A DNA stretch of 40,416 bases from Ramlibacter sp. (GTDB lineage: Bacteria > Pseudomonadota > Gammaproteobacteria > Burkholderiales > Burkholderiaceae_C): contig JAQZBU010000085.1 in assembly GCA_029237735.1 (NCBI GenBank), forward strand, positions 1-40,416. Reading direction: 5' to 3'. Both the position numbers and the translations under genes were made by a program. Of this stretch, positions 25,529 to 35,736 are shown in pieces. A model generated the notes under the pieces. That model was not told the origin of the DNA and searched no databases. It saw only the letters and a program-made list of their open reading frames with translations. Every line of letters starts with the position of its first letter. The stretch's first letter is position 1.

Positions 25529-25612
25529 GCTCCCCCCCGGAGCGCCTGCGGCGCCTCCCCCTCAAGGGGGCGCCACCAGCGGCCCGGCCAAGCCGGTTCC
25601 GCGGTGGCCCCC
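25529..25612 (+). repeat. GC-rich dispersed repeat, family 2 (between pilJ and pilL)
   Basis: Just after the pilJ stop it reads CTCCCCCCCGGAGCGCC, then GGCGCC, CCCCCTCAAGGGGG and CCGGCCAAGCCGG. It has the same order as the copy after thiD. It separates pilJ from pilL by 112 bp, unlike the tight spacing elsewhere in the operon. Confidence 0.75.
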
Positions 25613-25635
25613 GCACTGCACAGCACGGGTGAGTA

Positions 25636-28600
25636 ATGGAAGCACCAACCGATATCGACGTCGCAACCAATGACTTGGGCCCATTGGCTTGGGTGCTGGA
25701 CGAACTGCGCAAGTCTCTCGATTCGGCTTCCGCCGCACTGCGTCGGTTCGTGCGCGACACGTCACTCGCGCGTGGCTCGGACATGGCGTCAGTGGACGGC
25801 GGCCACCTGCGCATCGCGCGCCAGCAGCTGCATCAAGCCGTTGGCGCGCTCGAGATGGTGGGGCTGGGCGCGCCTGCCCACGTGCTGCGGTGCATGGAAG
25901 CGGCCGTACAGAAATTCGTCGAAAAGCCGGAGCTGTGTAACGAGGCCGCGTCCGCCAAGGTAGGCTTCGGCCGTTGCTCTGTTCCCGCAGTATCGCGACG
26001 TGCAGGAGCTGGCGGGCGCGGACCGTATTCATCCGGCCGACCTGTGGGGCATGGAGTGGCGATGGAACGATCCCGCGACGCCCCCGGAGCGCGAAGCCCG
26101 CGTGTACGACCCTGCCGTGCGCGCACGCATGGACCAGGCTGTGCTGAAGGTCGTGAAGACCGGAGATCCGCACGCAGCTCACGAGCTCACGAAGATCGGC
26201 CTGTCGCTCGCCGCCACGCAGGCCGCGCGCCAGCCGAGGATCTTCTGGAAGATCTGCGCGGCATATTTCGAAGCCGTCGGGCTGGGCTTGCTGCCGCTGG
26301 ATATCTACGTGAAGCGCGCCGCCTCTCGCGTACTGCTGCAGTACGCATCGCTGGCCAAGGGCGAGTTGGGCGTTTCCGACCGCCTTGCGCAAGACCTGCT
26401 GTTCTTCTGTTCCCAGGCCGTCCCCGCCAACGAGGCCGATGCGCCTTCGCTAGTCGCTGTGCGCAAGGCATGGGGCTTGTCGCGGTCCACGACGGTGGAC
26501 TACCAGACGGCACAGTACGGGCGGTTCGATCCGATCCTCCTGTCGCAGGCGCGCAAGCGCATCGTCGCGGCCAAGGAAACCTGGTCTGCACTCTCCGGCG
26601 GTGAAGTCGGCAAGCTCAAGGGACTTGCCGACCAGTTCCATCTGGTCAGCGACTCTCTCACCAAGCTTCATCCGCCCAGCGCCCTGCTGGCTGCTTCGCT
26701 GACCAATGTGATCGATGCGGTGGTGCGATCCGGCCGGCCACCCGGGGCTGAGCTGGCGATGGAAGTGGCTACGGCCGTCCTGTACCTCGAGGCGGCCTTC
26801 GAAGACCTCGATCCCGCGGATTCGGAACTGGCATTGCGCACCGGGCGCCAATGCGCCGACCCATCTCTCGCAAATGCGCGGCGTGCTGTCCGTGTTGGGC
26901 CTTGACCAGGCGGCGCAGGCCGTCCTGCGGATGCGCGAATCGGTCGAGGAAATCCTCGTCACGGAGATCGACGAAGAGCGAGCGCGTGCCGCAGGTACGT
27001 TCGACAAGCTCGGGAACAACCTGGGCGCTCTCGGCTTCCTGATCGACATGCTCAATTACCAGCCGTCGCTGGCCAAGAAGCTATTCGTGTATGACGACAG
27101 CACCGGCGAGCTACGGCCCCTGATGGGGCGCGCCGGCCAACCAGTTCCCGAGCGCGCGGACGACGTTGACGAATTGCAGAGCGAAGTGCAGGCTCTGGTC
27201 GCGCAGGTCGATCCCGCCGAATCGCGTGAACATCTCACGGCAAGGCTTGACAGCATCGCCGCGCAGGCCGTCCTGGCTGAGCAACCCGTGATCGCCCACC
27301 AGGCACGCGAAGCCGCCGCCGCCGTCGCAGCGGAAGATTCTGGCGCGACAGCCGCCGCGTTGAGCAACCTGGCCGCTTCGGTGCAGCAGGCCCCGCTCGC
27401 GGCAGCCTCCGCACCCGCCGAGCCCGACATCGAGGAGGATGACCTGCGCGACATCTTCCTGGAGGAAGCGCGTGAGGTTGTGCAGCATGGCTTGGCCGCA
27501 TTGCAGGCATTGGCGTCGAATCCGCGCGACGTCTCCGAATTGACGACGTTGCGCCGCGCATTCCACACGCTCAAAGGCAGTTCCCGCATGGTAGGGCTGA
27601 CGGAGTTCGGCGAAGCCGCATGGTCTTTGGAGCAGGTGCTCAACACCTGGCTGGCAGACCAGAAGCCGGCAGACGATGACCTGCGCAGGCTCGCTGGCGA
27701 CGCAATGCGCGGATTCGGGCGCTGGACTGAAGACATTGCAGCCAACAACGATGGCATGTGGAAAGCCGGCATGTTCCGCGTCCCCGCTGACACAATGCGA
27801 ACCGAACACCGTATGGTGCCGTTTGAGTTGCCGCAGGACGCGCCGGCAGCCCAGCCGATCGAATTTGATCTCGCCATCGATATTCCGGCGGTTGTCGAGC
27901 AAGAACCGCCAGAGCAATTCGAGGAGCCACCTTCCGCTGAGCTGGCAAGCCCTGAACCCGAATTGCATGCGCCCGGACAAACCGAGGCGGACGTGAGCGA
28001 TGCGATTTCTTTCGACTTCGATATTGCCGCGCCTGTCTCGCCTGTCTCGGCGCTGACCGTGCCGTCCGAGTCGGAGTCCTTCGGCATCGATGTGATCCGC
28101 GCAGAGGCGCCGGATGGGATTGACATCAATTTCGATTTCGATCTGTCTCCCGATGTCCTGCAACCGCAAGTGGCCGTGGCCCCCGAAGCGCCGACGGAAA
28201 TCGAGGGCATAGACTTCGCGAGCCTGTCGGCTGTTGCCGGACCGATGCCCGCGCAAAGTACCTCACAGGAGGTGCCCGTTGCCTCCGCGGCCGGCATTGA
28301 AGTTTCGTTCCCCGAGGCGGAGGGCGAACTCGACATGGACCTGGCCAATATCGGCTCTCCCACCGAGCCTTCGGAGCCGCTCCCGGTCGAAGCCGTCGAA
28401 GCCATGGAAGCTGTCGAGATTGCCGAGCCCATCGACGAACAGATCAAGGTCATCGGATCGTTGCGAATCGGCATTCCGCTCTACAACGTCTACCTCAACG
28501 AGGCGGATGAATGGTCCCGGCGGCTTGCAACCGAAGTTGCCGAATGGGCACTGGAGTTGACGCAACCCGTCCCAGATTCAGCAGTCGGCTTGGCGCATGC

Positions 28601-31481
28601 GCTTGCCGGAAGTTCTGCCACCGTTGGCTTCAACACCTTGTCCGACATTGCACGCGCGCTCGAAAGCGAGCTGATGCGCACGCAAAAGCTCGCCTACGGC
28701 ACTCCACGGCACGGCAAGGCCTTCACCGACGCCGCCGAGGAAATTCGTCGACTGCTGCACCAGTTCGCGGCGGGGTTCCTCAAAGAACCCAATCCTGGCG
28801 TGATCCAGGCAATGCTCGCCCTGAAGGAGCTCGAGATACCGCAGCGCGCGGACCACCCCGAGGACGATTTCCTGGATGACGAATTCGCGGACCTTCCGCA
28901 GGATTCGCAACCCGCTTTCGAAGCCGAACAACTGCTGGAGCCGTTGCCTCCCGAACCGCTTGTGGCGCCCCCGGACGTGGGGCAGGCCCCGCCCTATGAG
29001 GCGCCTTCAGCTCTGGTTCCAGTGCCGTTTCAAAACGCGGCGCCGACCGCGCCCGTGGCGTCCGTCCGGACGATCACTGATGTGGGTGAGGACGAAGAAG
29101 ACATCGACGTCGCCGACGCGATCGACCCCGACCTGTTCCCCATCTTCGAGGAGGAAGCGGTCGAACTCATGCCCCAGCTGGGCGGCGCCCTGCGCCAGTG
29201 GGCGGCGCGGCCGGACAACCGCAGTGCCCGTGATGAAACGCTGCGCGTACTGCACACACTCAAGGGCAGCGCAAGGTTGGCCGGTGCGCTGCGGCTTGGT
29301 GAACTCGCGCACCGAATGGAGTCCGAGATCGAGTACCTCGTCTCCAGGACCGTCGCCGTCGCCGATCTCGAAGCATTGCTGCACCGTTATGACAGCATGC
29401 AGGCGAATTTCGACGCCCTGCGCGCTACTGGCGGCGTGCCTGTCGCGACTGAAGAGGTGCCAACACTTCAGGGCGATCCAACCGCTCCACCGTCCGCCAA
29501 CGCCGACATGGCCGCGACCGTTTCGCAGCCCGAACCAGGTGCCGACGCGGCGTCCAGGCGCGCATTGCTAGCGCGTCCTGCGCAAACCAATCTCGCGCCG
29601 CAGCGCGCAGCGGCCAACCAGGCGGTACGCGTGCGCTCCCAGCTGCTGGACCGGCTGGTCAACCAGGCCGGTGAAGTGATGATCACACGGTCCCGCCTGG
29701 AGTCCGAACTGCGCCAGCTGCGCGGCTCGCTCACGGACCTGACGGGCAACCTGGACCGCCTGCGCGCGCAGTTGCGCGACATCGAGCTGCATTCCGAATC
29801 GCAGATGCAGTCGCGCTTGGCTCAGACCAAGGACTCGGCTGCGGGCTTCGATCCGCTCGAATTCGACCGATTCACCCGCGTACAAGAACTCACCCGCATG
29901 ATGGCCGAGTCGGTGAACGACGTCGCTACCGTGCAGCGCAACCTGCAGCGCACGGTCGAATCGACCGAAGACGACCTGATTGCTCAGGCCCGTCAAACGC
30001 GCGAACTGCAGCGAGACCTGTTGCGTACCCGCATGGTGGAGTTCGAGGGCATTGCGGACCGCCTCTATCGGGTGATCCGTTTGGCCTCGAAGGAAACTGG
30101 CAAACAGGTCAAGCTCGACATCACGGGCGGCTCGATCGAAATGGACCGCGGCGTGCTCGACCGGATGACCCCTGCGTTCGAACACCTGTTGCGCAACTGC
30201 GTGGCGCATGGCATCGAGGACCCCGCCGCGCGTGCTGCGGCGGGAAAGGACCCCATCGGGACCATCGTCATCGGCTTGCACCACGAAGGCAACGACGTGT
30301 CGGTCGAGTTCCGCGACGACGGAGCAGGGCTGAACCTGCGGCGCATCCGTGAGAAAGCCGCGCATCAAGGGCTCGTGGCACCCGGACAAGAGCTCTCCGA
30401 TGCGGAGGCCGCGCAATTGATCTTCATGCCGGGCTTTTCTACCGCCGCCGAGGTGACGGAACTGTCCGGCCGTGGCATTGGCATGGACGTGGTTCGCGCC
30501 GAAGTGAACGCACTGGGCGGTCGGATCGAAACCTCGACGACCGGCGGCAAAGGAACCAGCTTCAAGCTCGTGCTGCCTTTGACGACGGCGGTGACTCAGG
30601 TGGTGATGATCCGTAGCGGCACACTGTCGATCGGGGTACCCGCGAACGTGGTCGAGGTCGTGCGCCGTGCACCCGCGAAGGAAGTCCAGCAAGCCTACAA
30701 CACGGGCTTCTATGACCTCGGCGGTGAAAAGTTGCCGTTCTACTGGTCCGGTGCCTTGCTGCAGTCGTCACCGCACAGTACCGAGCCCCAGACCAAGACA
30801 CTTCCCGTCGTGGTGTTCCGAAGCGCTGCGCAGCGGATTGCCTTGCACGTGGACGAAGTGCTCGGCAATCAGGAAGTGGTGGTGAAGAACCTCGGGCCTC
30901 AACTTGCGCGCCTTCCCGGTTTGGCGGGCATGACGGTCCTGGCTTCCGGCGCGGTGGTCCTGATCTACAACCCGGTGGCGCTCACGGCGGTGTATGGCAG
31001 CCAAGCCCGCGAGCTTAGCGCCGACCGCGCGCAGCCCGACGTGCTGGGTGAGCGGACGCAAGAGCCGATGCGCGCCGAGCCCCTGATGCCGGCCGTGCCG
31101 TTGATTCCGCTGATCCTTGTGGTCGACGATTCGATCACGGTGCGCCGTGTGACGCAGCGCCTGCTTCAGCGCGAAGGCTACCGCGTCGCGATGGCCGCGG
31201 ACGGCTTGCAGGCATTGGAGCGGCTGGCCGAAGAAAAGCCGACGGTCGTACTCTCGGATATCGAGATGCCGCGCATGGACGGGTTTGACTTGGCGCGCAA
31301 CATCCGCGGGGATGCGCGCCTGAAAGATCTACCGATCATCATGATCACCTCACGCATCGCGGAAAAGCACCGCGAGCATGCCAAGGAACTCGGGGTGGAC
31401 AACTACCTGGGCAAGCCCTATTCGGAAGAAGAGCTGCTCAGCCTGGTCAAGCACTACTGCACGGCCAAGATCGGGACCTGA
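25636..31481 (+). pseudogene. pilL: PilL/ChpA hybrid chemotaxis histidine kinase, disrupted by two internal deletions with frameshifts
   Basis: This is the CheA-like kinase of the Pil-Chp system. Reading passes through three frames. The first runs from 25636 to about 25962 (degenerate Hpt-like LHQAVGALEMVGL). The second runs from about 25964 to 26850 (ASAVALFPQYRDVQELAGAD onward). The third runs from about 26844 to 31481. Segments usual in the family are missing at both shifts. The last frame is intact for over 1500 residues. It holds Hpt domains with His in AFHTLKGSSRMVGL (27564) and VLHTLKGSARLAGA (29253) and a weaker HALAGSSATVGF (28596). Next are the HATPase boxes (HLLRNCVAHGIEDP, DDGAGLNL, GRGIGMDVV), a CheW-like domain, and a C-terminal receiver with Asp in LSDIEMPRMDG (31257). 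Long acidic Pro-rich linkers separate the Hpts. It may be an assembly artefact. Confidence 0.88.
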
Positions 31482-31482
31482 T

Positions 31483-32967
31483 TCAGTCCAGCGCGCCTCT
31501 TGCGGCAGCGTAACGCAGTAGCGTTCGCTGCCGCGCTTGTTCATGACGGACCAAGGGCGCGGGGTAGTTACGCCCAACCTCCACGCCGGCCCCGGCGAGT
31601 TCCGCCGGCGAGGCCTCCCAGGGCGCATGCAGCGCCTTCGCGGGCAGCGCGGCCAGCGCCGGGAGGTAACGCCGGATGAACTTCCCATCCGGATCGAACT
31701 TCTCGCTCTGACTCACGGGATTGAAAATTCGGAAATACGGCTGCGCGTCGCAGCCAGTCGAAGCTGCCCACTGCCAGCCGCCGTTGTTGGACGCTAGTTC
31801 GTAATCGTTGAGTTTTTCGGCGAAGTAGCGTTCGCCGCGGCGCCAATCGATGCCCAGGTCCTTTGTCAGGAAGCTGGCGACGACCATCCGCAGGCGGTTA
31901 TGCATGTAGCCCGTGTGGTTGATCTGCGCCATTGCCGCATCGACCAGCGGATAACCAGTGCGGCCCTCGCACCACGCGGCGAACGCCGCCTCCGCCTGTG
32001 GCCCTTCCTCCCACTCGATGGCGTCGTAAGCGGGCTTGAAGTTGCGGCCGAGGCCGCTTTCGTCGGCGACATGAGGAAAGTTCGCGAGTATCTGCGCGTA
32101 AAAATCCCGCCAGATCAGCTCGCCGAGCCAAGTGGACGCCCCTTCGCTGCCGGCGACAGCCAGCGCATGAGCGTGCGACACCAACTCGCGGATGGAGACG
32201 GTGCCGAAGCGCAAGTGCACGCCCAGATAACTCGGCCCCTTGATTGCCGGGAAGTTGCGCGTGCGGTCGTAGAGGTCGATGCGCGTTAAGAACTCATCCA
32301 GCAGCCGCTTCGCGCCTTCTGTGCCCGTGGGGAGGTCGAGCTCCTGCAGGTTCGTGGTCTCGAAACCCAATTCGTCAAGGGCGGGAACTTCGCGTCGAAG
32401 CGCCAGCGGCCGTATGGCCAGACGCTGCGCGGGAAGGGCCGGGTGGGGCTGCAACCGGGCGAGATCCAGTCGCGCCAGCCAGGCCCTCTTGTAAGGCGTG
32501 AAGACTGTGTAGGGCGTGCCAGCCCCGGAGAGCAGTTCGCGGCGCTCGAAGATCACGTGGTCCTTGGAGGTGTGGAACTGCGTCCCGGACCTGGCCAGCG
32601 AAGTGCGCACCGTGGCGTCGCGTGCCAGTGCCTGCGGCTCATCGTCGTGGCCGGCAAAAACAGCTAGCACGCCCAGCTCTTGTGCCAGCCGCGGGATTTC
32701 GTCCGCCGCGACCGCGTGGCGCACGATCAAACCGGCATGTGGCTTACCGGCCAGCCGCCGCAGGGCGCTGTCCAGGCTGGCAAGGGATTCGCGGATGAAC
32801 TCCACGCGCCGATCGCGGCGGGGCAGGGTGTCGAGGATGGCGCGGTCGAATACGAAGGTGCAGTGCACCTGCGCGCAGGACTCCAGGGCGCGGCACAGGG
32901 CGGCATTGTCCTGCGCGCGCAGGTCGCGCCGAAACCACATCAGGCCGGCTGGGTAAGTTGACTTCAT
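31483..32967 (-). CDS. phrB: deoxyribodipyrimidine photolyase
   Basis: This 494-residue class I CPD photolyase uses FADH- and light to split cyclobutane pyrimidine dimers. The N-terminal antenna-binding Rossmann domain starts GLMWFRRDLRAQDNAAL. The C-terminal FAD domain has ELIWRDFYAQILANFPH, GRTGYPLVDAAMAQINHTGY, MHNRLRMVVASFLTKDL and NNGGWQWAASTGCDAQPYFR, the diagnostic FAD/Trp region. Start ATG 32967 (MKSTYPAGLMWFRRDLR) is preferred over the frame's earlier start at 33024, which would overlap the divergent yqgE coding region. It is convergent with pilL one base away and divergent from yqgE across 18 bp. Confidence 0.95.
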   Translation of the reverse strand: MKSTYPAGLMWFRRDLRAQDNAALCRALESCAQVHCTFVFDRAILDTLPRRDRRVEFIRESLASLDSALRRLAGKPHAGLIVRHAVAADEIPRLAQELGVLAVFAGHDDEPQALARDATVRTSLARSGTQFHTSKDHVIFERRELLSGAGTPYTVFTPYKRAWLARLDLARLQPHPALPAQRLAIRPLALRREVPALDELGFETTNLQELDLPTGTEGAKRLLDEFLTRIDLYDRTRNFPAIKGPSYLGVHLRFGTVSIRELVSHAHALAVAGSEGASTWLGELIWRDFYAQILANFPHVADESGLGRNFKPAYDAIEWEEGPQAEAAFAAWCEGRTGYPLVDAAMAQINHTGYMHNRLRMVVASFLTKDLGIDWRRGERYFAEKLNDYELASNNGGWQWAASTGCDAQPYFRIFNPVSQSEKFDPDGKFIRRYLPALAALPAKALHAPWEASPAELAGAGVEVGRNYPAPLVRHEQARQRTLLRYAAARGALD

Positions 32968-32985
32968 CGGAGCTAAAATCCCATC

Positions 32986-33585
32986 ATGCCTGCCGACGAT
33001 GCCTCGATCAACCTGACGCATCATTTCCTGATCGCGATGCCGGGAATGGAGGACGAGGCTTTTGCCCGAAGTGTTGTTTACCTATGCGAGCACAGCGCCC
33101 GCGGCGCACTGGGCCTGGTCATCAACAAACCAAGCGACATCGACCTCGGCCATCTGTTCGACAAGGTCGAGCTTCCCCTGGGCCGCAACGATCTCGCCCG
33201 CACCCCCGTGTTCCAGGGCGGGCCGGTGCAGACCGAGCGCGGCTTCGTACTGCACGAGGCAGTGTTCGCGCCGGACGCCGCGCCCAGCGAACCGGTTTAT
33301 GCCTCCACGATGACGATCCCCGGCGGCCTGGAGATGACCACGTCCAAGGATGTCCTCGAAGCACTCTCTACCGGCGCCGGGCCGCGCAAGGTGTTGGTGT
33401 CGCTCGGCTACTCCGCTTGGGGCGAAGGCCAGCTCGAATCGGAAATCGCCGAGAACAGTTGGCTGACCGTGGGCGCCGACCTCTCCGTGATCTTCGACAC
33501 GCCGGTCGAGCAGCGTTACGACAAGGCGCTCTCCCTTCTGGGCCTCCAAGCCTGGATGCTTTCTCCCGATGCGGGGCACGCATGA
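32986..33585 (+). CDS. yqgE: YqgE/AlgH family protein
   Basis: This is a 199-residue UPF0301 member with the family signatures LTHHFLIAMPGMEDEAFARS, YLCEHSARGALGLVINKP, VFQGGPVQTERGFVLH and VLVSLGYSAWGEGQLESEI. The biochemical role of AlgH/YqgE is unresolved, though it is nearly always next to yqgF/ruvX, as here. A TAAAAT at 32974-32979 lies only six bases before the ATG. If this is the -10, the mRNA would be leaderless; there is no convincing Shine-Dalgarno. A family 1 repeat begins three bases after the stop. Confidence 0.95.
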   Translation: MPADDASINLTHHFLIAMPGMEDEAFARSVVYLCEHSARGALGLVINKPSDIDLGHLFDKVELPLGRNDLARTPVFQGGPVQTERGFVLHEAVFAPDAAPSEPVYASTMTIPGGLEMTTSKDVLEALSTGAGPRKVLVSLGYSAWGEGQLESEIAENSWLTVGADLSVIFDTPVEQRYDKALSLLGLQAWMLSPDAGHA

Positions 33586-33588
33586 TGA

Positions 33589-33666
33589 GCCCCCACGCTT
33601 GCCACTACGTGTACTGCGCTGCCCCCCGAGGGGGTCCCGTCCGCCTCGGGGCGGCCCAGCGGAGGA
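33589..33666 (+). repeat. GC-rich dispersed repeat, family 1 (yqgE-ruvX gap)
   Basis: The copy starts GCCCCCACGCTTGCCACT almost on the yqgE stop and has the core CCCCCCGAGGGGG. A second stem CCGCC-TCGG-GGCGG follows, and it ends AGCGGAGG. The final GGAGG (33661-33665) is five bases before the ruvX ATG and is its only apparent RBS. Confidence 0.8.
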
Positions 33667-33670
33667 CGGC

Positions 33671-34087
33671 ATGAGCACCCAGGTGCTCGACGTCCCCGCT
33701 CACCTCCAGACTTTTATTGCTTTCGATTTCGGCGCCAGGCGCACCGGCGTTGCCGTGGGAAACCGCATGCTGCGCACGGCCACTCCGCAATCCACGATCA
33801 AGGCAGCCGAAGGCGAGGCGCGTCTCGCCGCGGTGGAAGCCCGCGTGCGCGAGTGGCAGCCGGATGCGGTGGTTGTCGGCGTTCCATTCCACCCAGACGG
33901 CGCCAGCCACGACAATACGGCGCGGGCGAAGAAATTCGCGCGCCAGTTGCGCGGACGGCTGAAGCTGCCCATATACGAAGTCGACGAGCGCTACAGCACA
34001 ACGGAGGCCTTGGCCGGCGGCGCGAGCGATCCCGACGCGGGCGCGGCCTGCGTCATTCTTGAACAATTCCTGAGGAGCTTGCCATGA
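33671..34087 (+). CDS. ruvX: Holliday junction resolvase-like protein YqgF/RuvX
   Basis: This is a 138-residue RNase H-fold protein. Motif I is FIAFDFGARRTGVAVGN, with the catalytic Asp at about residue 19. VVVGVPFHPDG and the C-terminal VDERYSTTEA (acidic residues at about 110) and DAGAACVILEQFL complete the YqgF active site. The family acts as a pre-16S rRNA maturation nuclease and was first proposed as a Holliday resolvase. The start ATG 33671 uses the GGAGG at the end of the repeat. An in-frame upstream start at 33569 would translate the repeat and is rejected. Its stop overlaps the pyrR ATG. Confidence 0.94.
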   Translation: MSTQVLDVPAHLQTFIAFDFGARRTGVAVGNRMLRTATPQSTIKAAEGEARLAAVEARVREWQPDAVVVGVPFHPDGASHDNTARAKKFARQLRGRLKLPIYEVDERYSTTEALAGGASDPDAGAACVILEQFLRSLP

Positions 34088-34587
34088 GCAGTCTCGTGCT
34101 TGATGCCGAAGCCCTGTACCGCGAACTGCTGCAGGGCGTGCAGCAGCTGCGCTCGCCCGACACGCGGCTGGTCGGGATCACCTCCGGCGGCGCCTGGCTG
34201 GCCGAGCGCCTGCACAAAGATCTCGGCCTGGCGGGCGGGGTCGGCGTCATCTCTTCCGTCATGCACCGCGACGATTTCGCCAAGCGCGGCCTATCGGGCG
34301 CGGGGCAGCAGACCCAGCTGGACTTCGACGTCAACGATTCGCACATCATCCTGCTGGACGACGTGCTCTACACCGGCCGCACCATCCGCGCCGTGCTCAA
34401 CGAGCTGTTCGACTACGGCCGGCCGTCAAGTGTCAAGCTGGCAGTCCTTGTGGACCGGGGCGGACGCGAGCTGCCCGTGCATGCCGACTACGCCGCGGCG
34501 CGAGTGACGCTGCCTGCTTCCCAGTCGCTCGAACTCGCGCGCGATGACACTGGCAAGTTCAGCTTCAAGGTCGAAGGAGGACTATGA
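34084..34587 (+). CDS. pyrR: bifunctional PyrR: pyr regulator / uracil phosphoribosyltransferase
   Basis: This is a 167-residue type I PRTase. The PRPP-binding motif is IILLDDVLYTGRTIRAVLNE (about residues 90-109), and the early RLVGITSGGAWLAERLHK is a usual PyrR feature. In firmicutes PyrR binds pyr mRNA attenuators. In betaproteobacteria it sits before pyrB and may act mainly as a UPRT; I saw no attenuator-like antiterminator before pyrB, only a family 1 repeat with two short stems. ATG 34084 overlaps the ruvX stop (ATGA). Confidence 0.93.
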   Translation: MSSLVLDAEALYRELLQGVQQLRSPDTRLVGITSGGAWLAERLHKDLGLAGGVGVISSVMHRDDFAKRGLSGAGQQTQLDFDVNDSHIILLDDVLYTGRTIRAVLNELFDYGRPSSVKLAVLVDRGGRELPVHADYAAARVTLPASQSLELARDDTGKFSFKVEGGL

Positions 34588-34665
34588 GCCCCCACGTTTG
34601 CGGCTACGCCGCTGCTCTGCCCCCTCATGGGGCGCAAACCGCCCTAGGGGCGGCCCGTCGGACGG
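34588..34665 (+). repeat. GC-rich dispersed repeat, family 1 (pyrR-pyrB gap)
   Basis: The copy starts GCCCCCACGTTTGCGGCT directly after the pyrR stop. A diverged core stem CCCC-TCAT-GGGG and a second stem CCGCC-CTAGG-GGCGG follow, then GGCCCGTCGGACGG. It fills the 86-bp gap before pyrB. Because it lies where pyr attenuation would act, its stems could influence readthrough (inference). Confidence 0.75.
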
Positions 34666-34673
34666 TTTGATCC

Positions 34674-35636
34674 ATGTTGTACAAACGCAATCCCCAACTC
34701 AACAAAAACGGCGAACTGATCCACCTGCTGTCCATCGAGGGCCTGCCGCGCGAGATTGTCACCCACATTCTGGACACCGCATCGAGCTTCGCGAGCGTGA
34801 GCGACCGCGAGGTCAAGAAGGTCCCATTGCTGCGCGGCAAGAGTGTGTTCAACCTGTTCTTCGAGAATTCGACACGCACGCGCACCACGTTCGAGATCGC
34901 GGCCACGCGCCTTTCCGCCGACGTGATCAATCTGGACATCGCGCGCTCGTCGGCCTCCAAGGGTGAATCGCTGCTGGACACCATCGCCAACCTGTCGGCG
35001 ATGGCGGCCGACCTCTTCGTCGTGCGCCACAGCGAATCGGGCGCGCCCTACCTGATCGCCCAGCACGTGGCGCCACACGTGCACGTGATCAACGCCGGCG
35101 ACGGCCGTCATGCGCACCCGACGCAGGGCCTGCTGGATATGTACACCATCCGGCACTACAAGAAGGACTTTTCCAACCTCACCGTGGCCATCGTGGGCGA
35201 CGTGCTGCACTCGCGTGTCGCGCGTTCGGACATCCACGCCCTCACCACGCTCGGCTGCGCCGAGGTGCGTGTGGTCGGGCCCAAGACGCTCGTGCCCTCG
35301 GACATGACGCAGATGGGCGTGCGGGTGTGCCACTCTCTGGAGGAGGGCATCAAGGGCTGCGACGTCGTCATCATGCTGCGCCTGCAGAATGAGCGCATGA
35401 GCGGTGCACTGCTGCCGTCGTCGCAGGAGTTCTTCAAGAGCTTCGGCCTCACGCCCGAGAAACTGCAACTGGCCAAGCCAGACGCGATCGTGATGCACCC
35501 CGGCCCCATCAACCGCGGCGTCGAGATCGATTCCTCTGTCGTGGACGGAAAGCAGAGCGTCATCCTGCCGCAAGTGACGTTCGGCATCGCGGTGCGTATG
35601 GCGGTCATGAGCATCGTGGCCGGGAACGAAGCATGA
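34674..35636 (+). CDS. pyrB: aspartate carbamoyltransferase catalytic subunit
   Basis: This 320-residue enzyme condenses carbamoyl phosphate and aspartate in the first committed pyrimidine step. The carbamoyl-phosphate signature is [14 protein letters not shown] near residue 65. [12 protein letters not shown] carries the 80s-loop Ser/Lys. [12 protein letters not shown] and the C-terminal [19 protein letters not shown] are as in class A ATCases. Class A enzymes need a dihydroorotase-like partner, encoded next (pyrC'). ATG 34674 begins [20 protein letters not shown]. There is no regulatory pyrI subunit. Confidence 0.96.
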   Translation: MLYKRNPQLNKNGELIHLLSIEGLPREIVTHILDTASSFASVSDREVKKVPLLRGKSVFNLFFENSTRTRTTFEIAATRLSADVINLDIARSSASKGESLLDTIANLSAMAADLFVVRHSESGAPYLIAQHVAPHVHVINAGDGRHAHPTQGLLDMYTIRHYKKDFSNLTVAIVGDVLHSRVARSDIHALTTLGCAEVRVVGPKTLVPSDMTQMGVRVCHSLEEGIKGCDVVIMLRLQNERMSGALLPSSQEFFKSFGLTPEKLQLAKPDAIVMHPGPINRGVEIDSSVVDGKQSVILPQVTFGIAVRMAVMSIVAGNEA

Positions 35637-35641
35637 ATGTG

Positions 35642-35716
35642 GCCCCCACGCTCCCCCACTGCGTGTGGGTCGCTGCCCCCCGAGGGGGCCCTCGCGCCTT
35701 GGGGCGGCCCGGCGGC
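35642..35716 (+). repeat. GC-rich dispersed repeat, family 1 (pyrB-pyrC' gap)
   Basis: The copy starts GCCCCCACGCTCCCCCACT five bases after the pyrB stop. It has the core CCCCCCGAGGGGG and a second stem region GCCTTGGGGCGGCCCGGCGG. It is the third copy in the yqgE-to-pyrC' gene row. Here it stops about 20 bases short of the start and does not carry a clear RBS. Confidence 0.8.
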
Positions 35717-35736
35717 GCTCAAGTCGGAACAATGAA

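Noticed and set aside
34588..34673. PyrR-dependent attenuator before pyrB
   Set aside because: The stems belong to the dispersed repeat family found elsewhere; no PyrR-binding loop, antiterminator pair or U-tract was seen.
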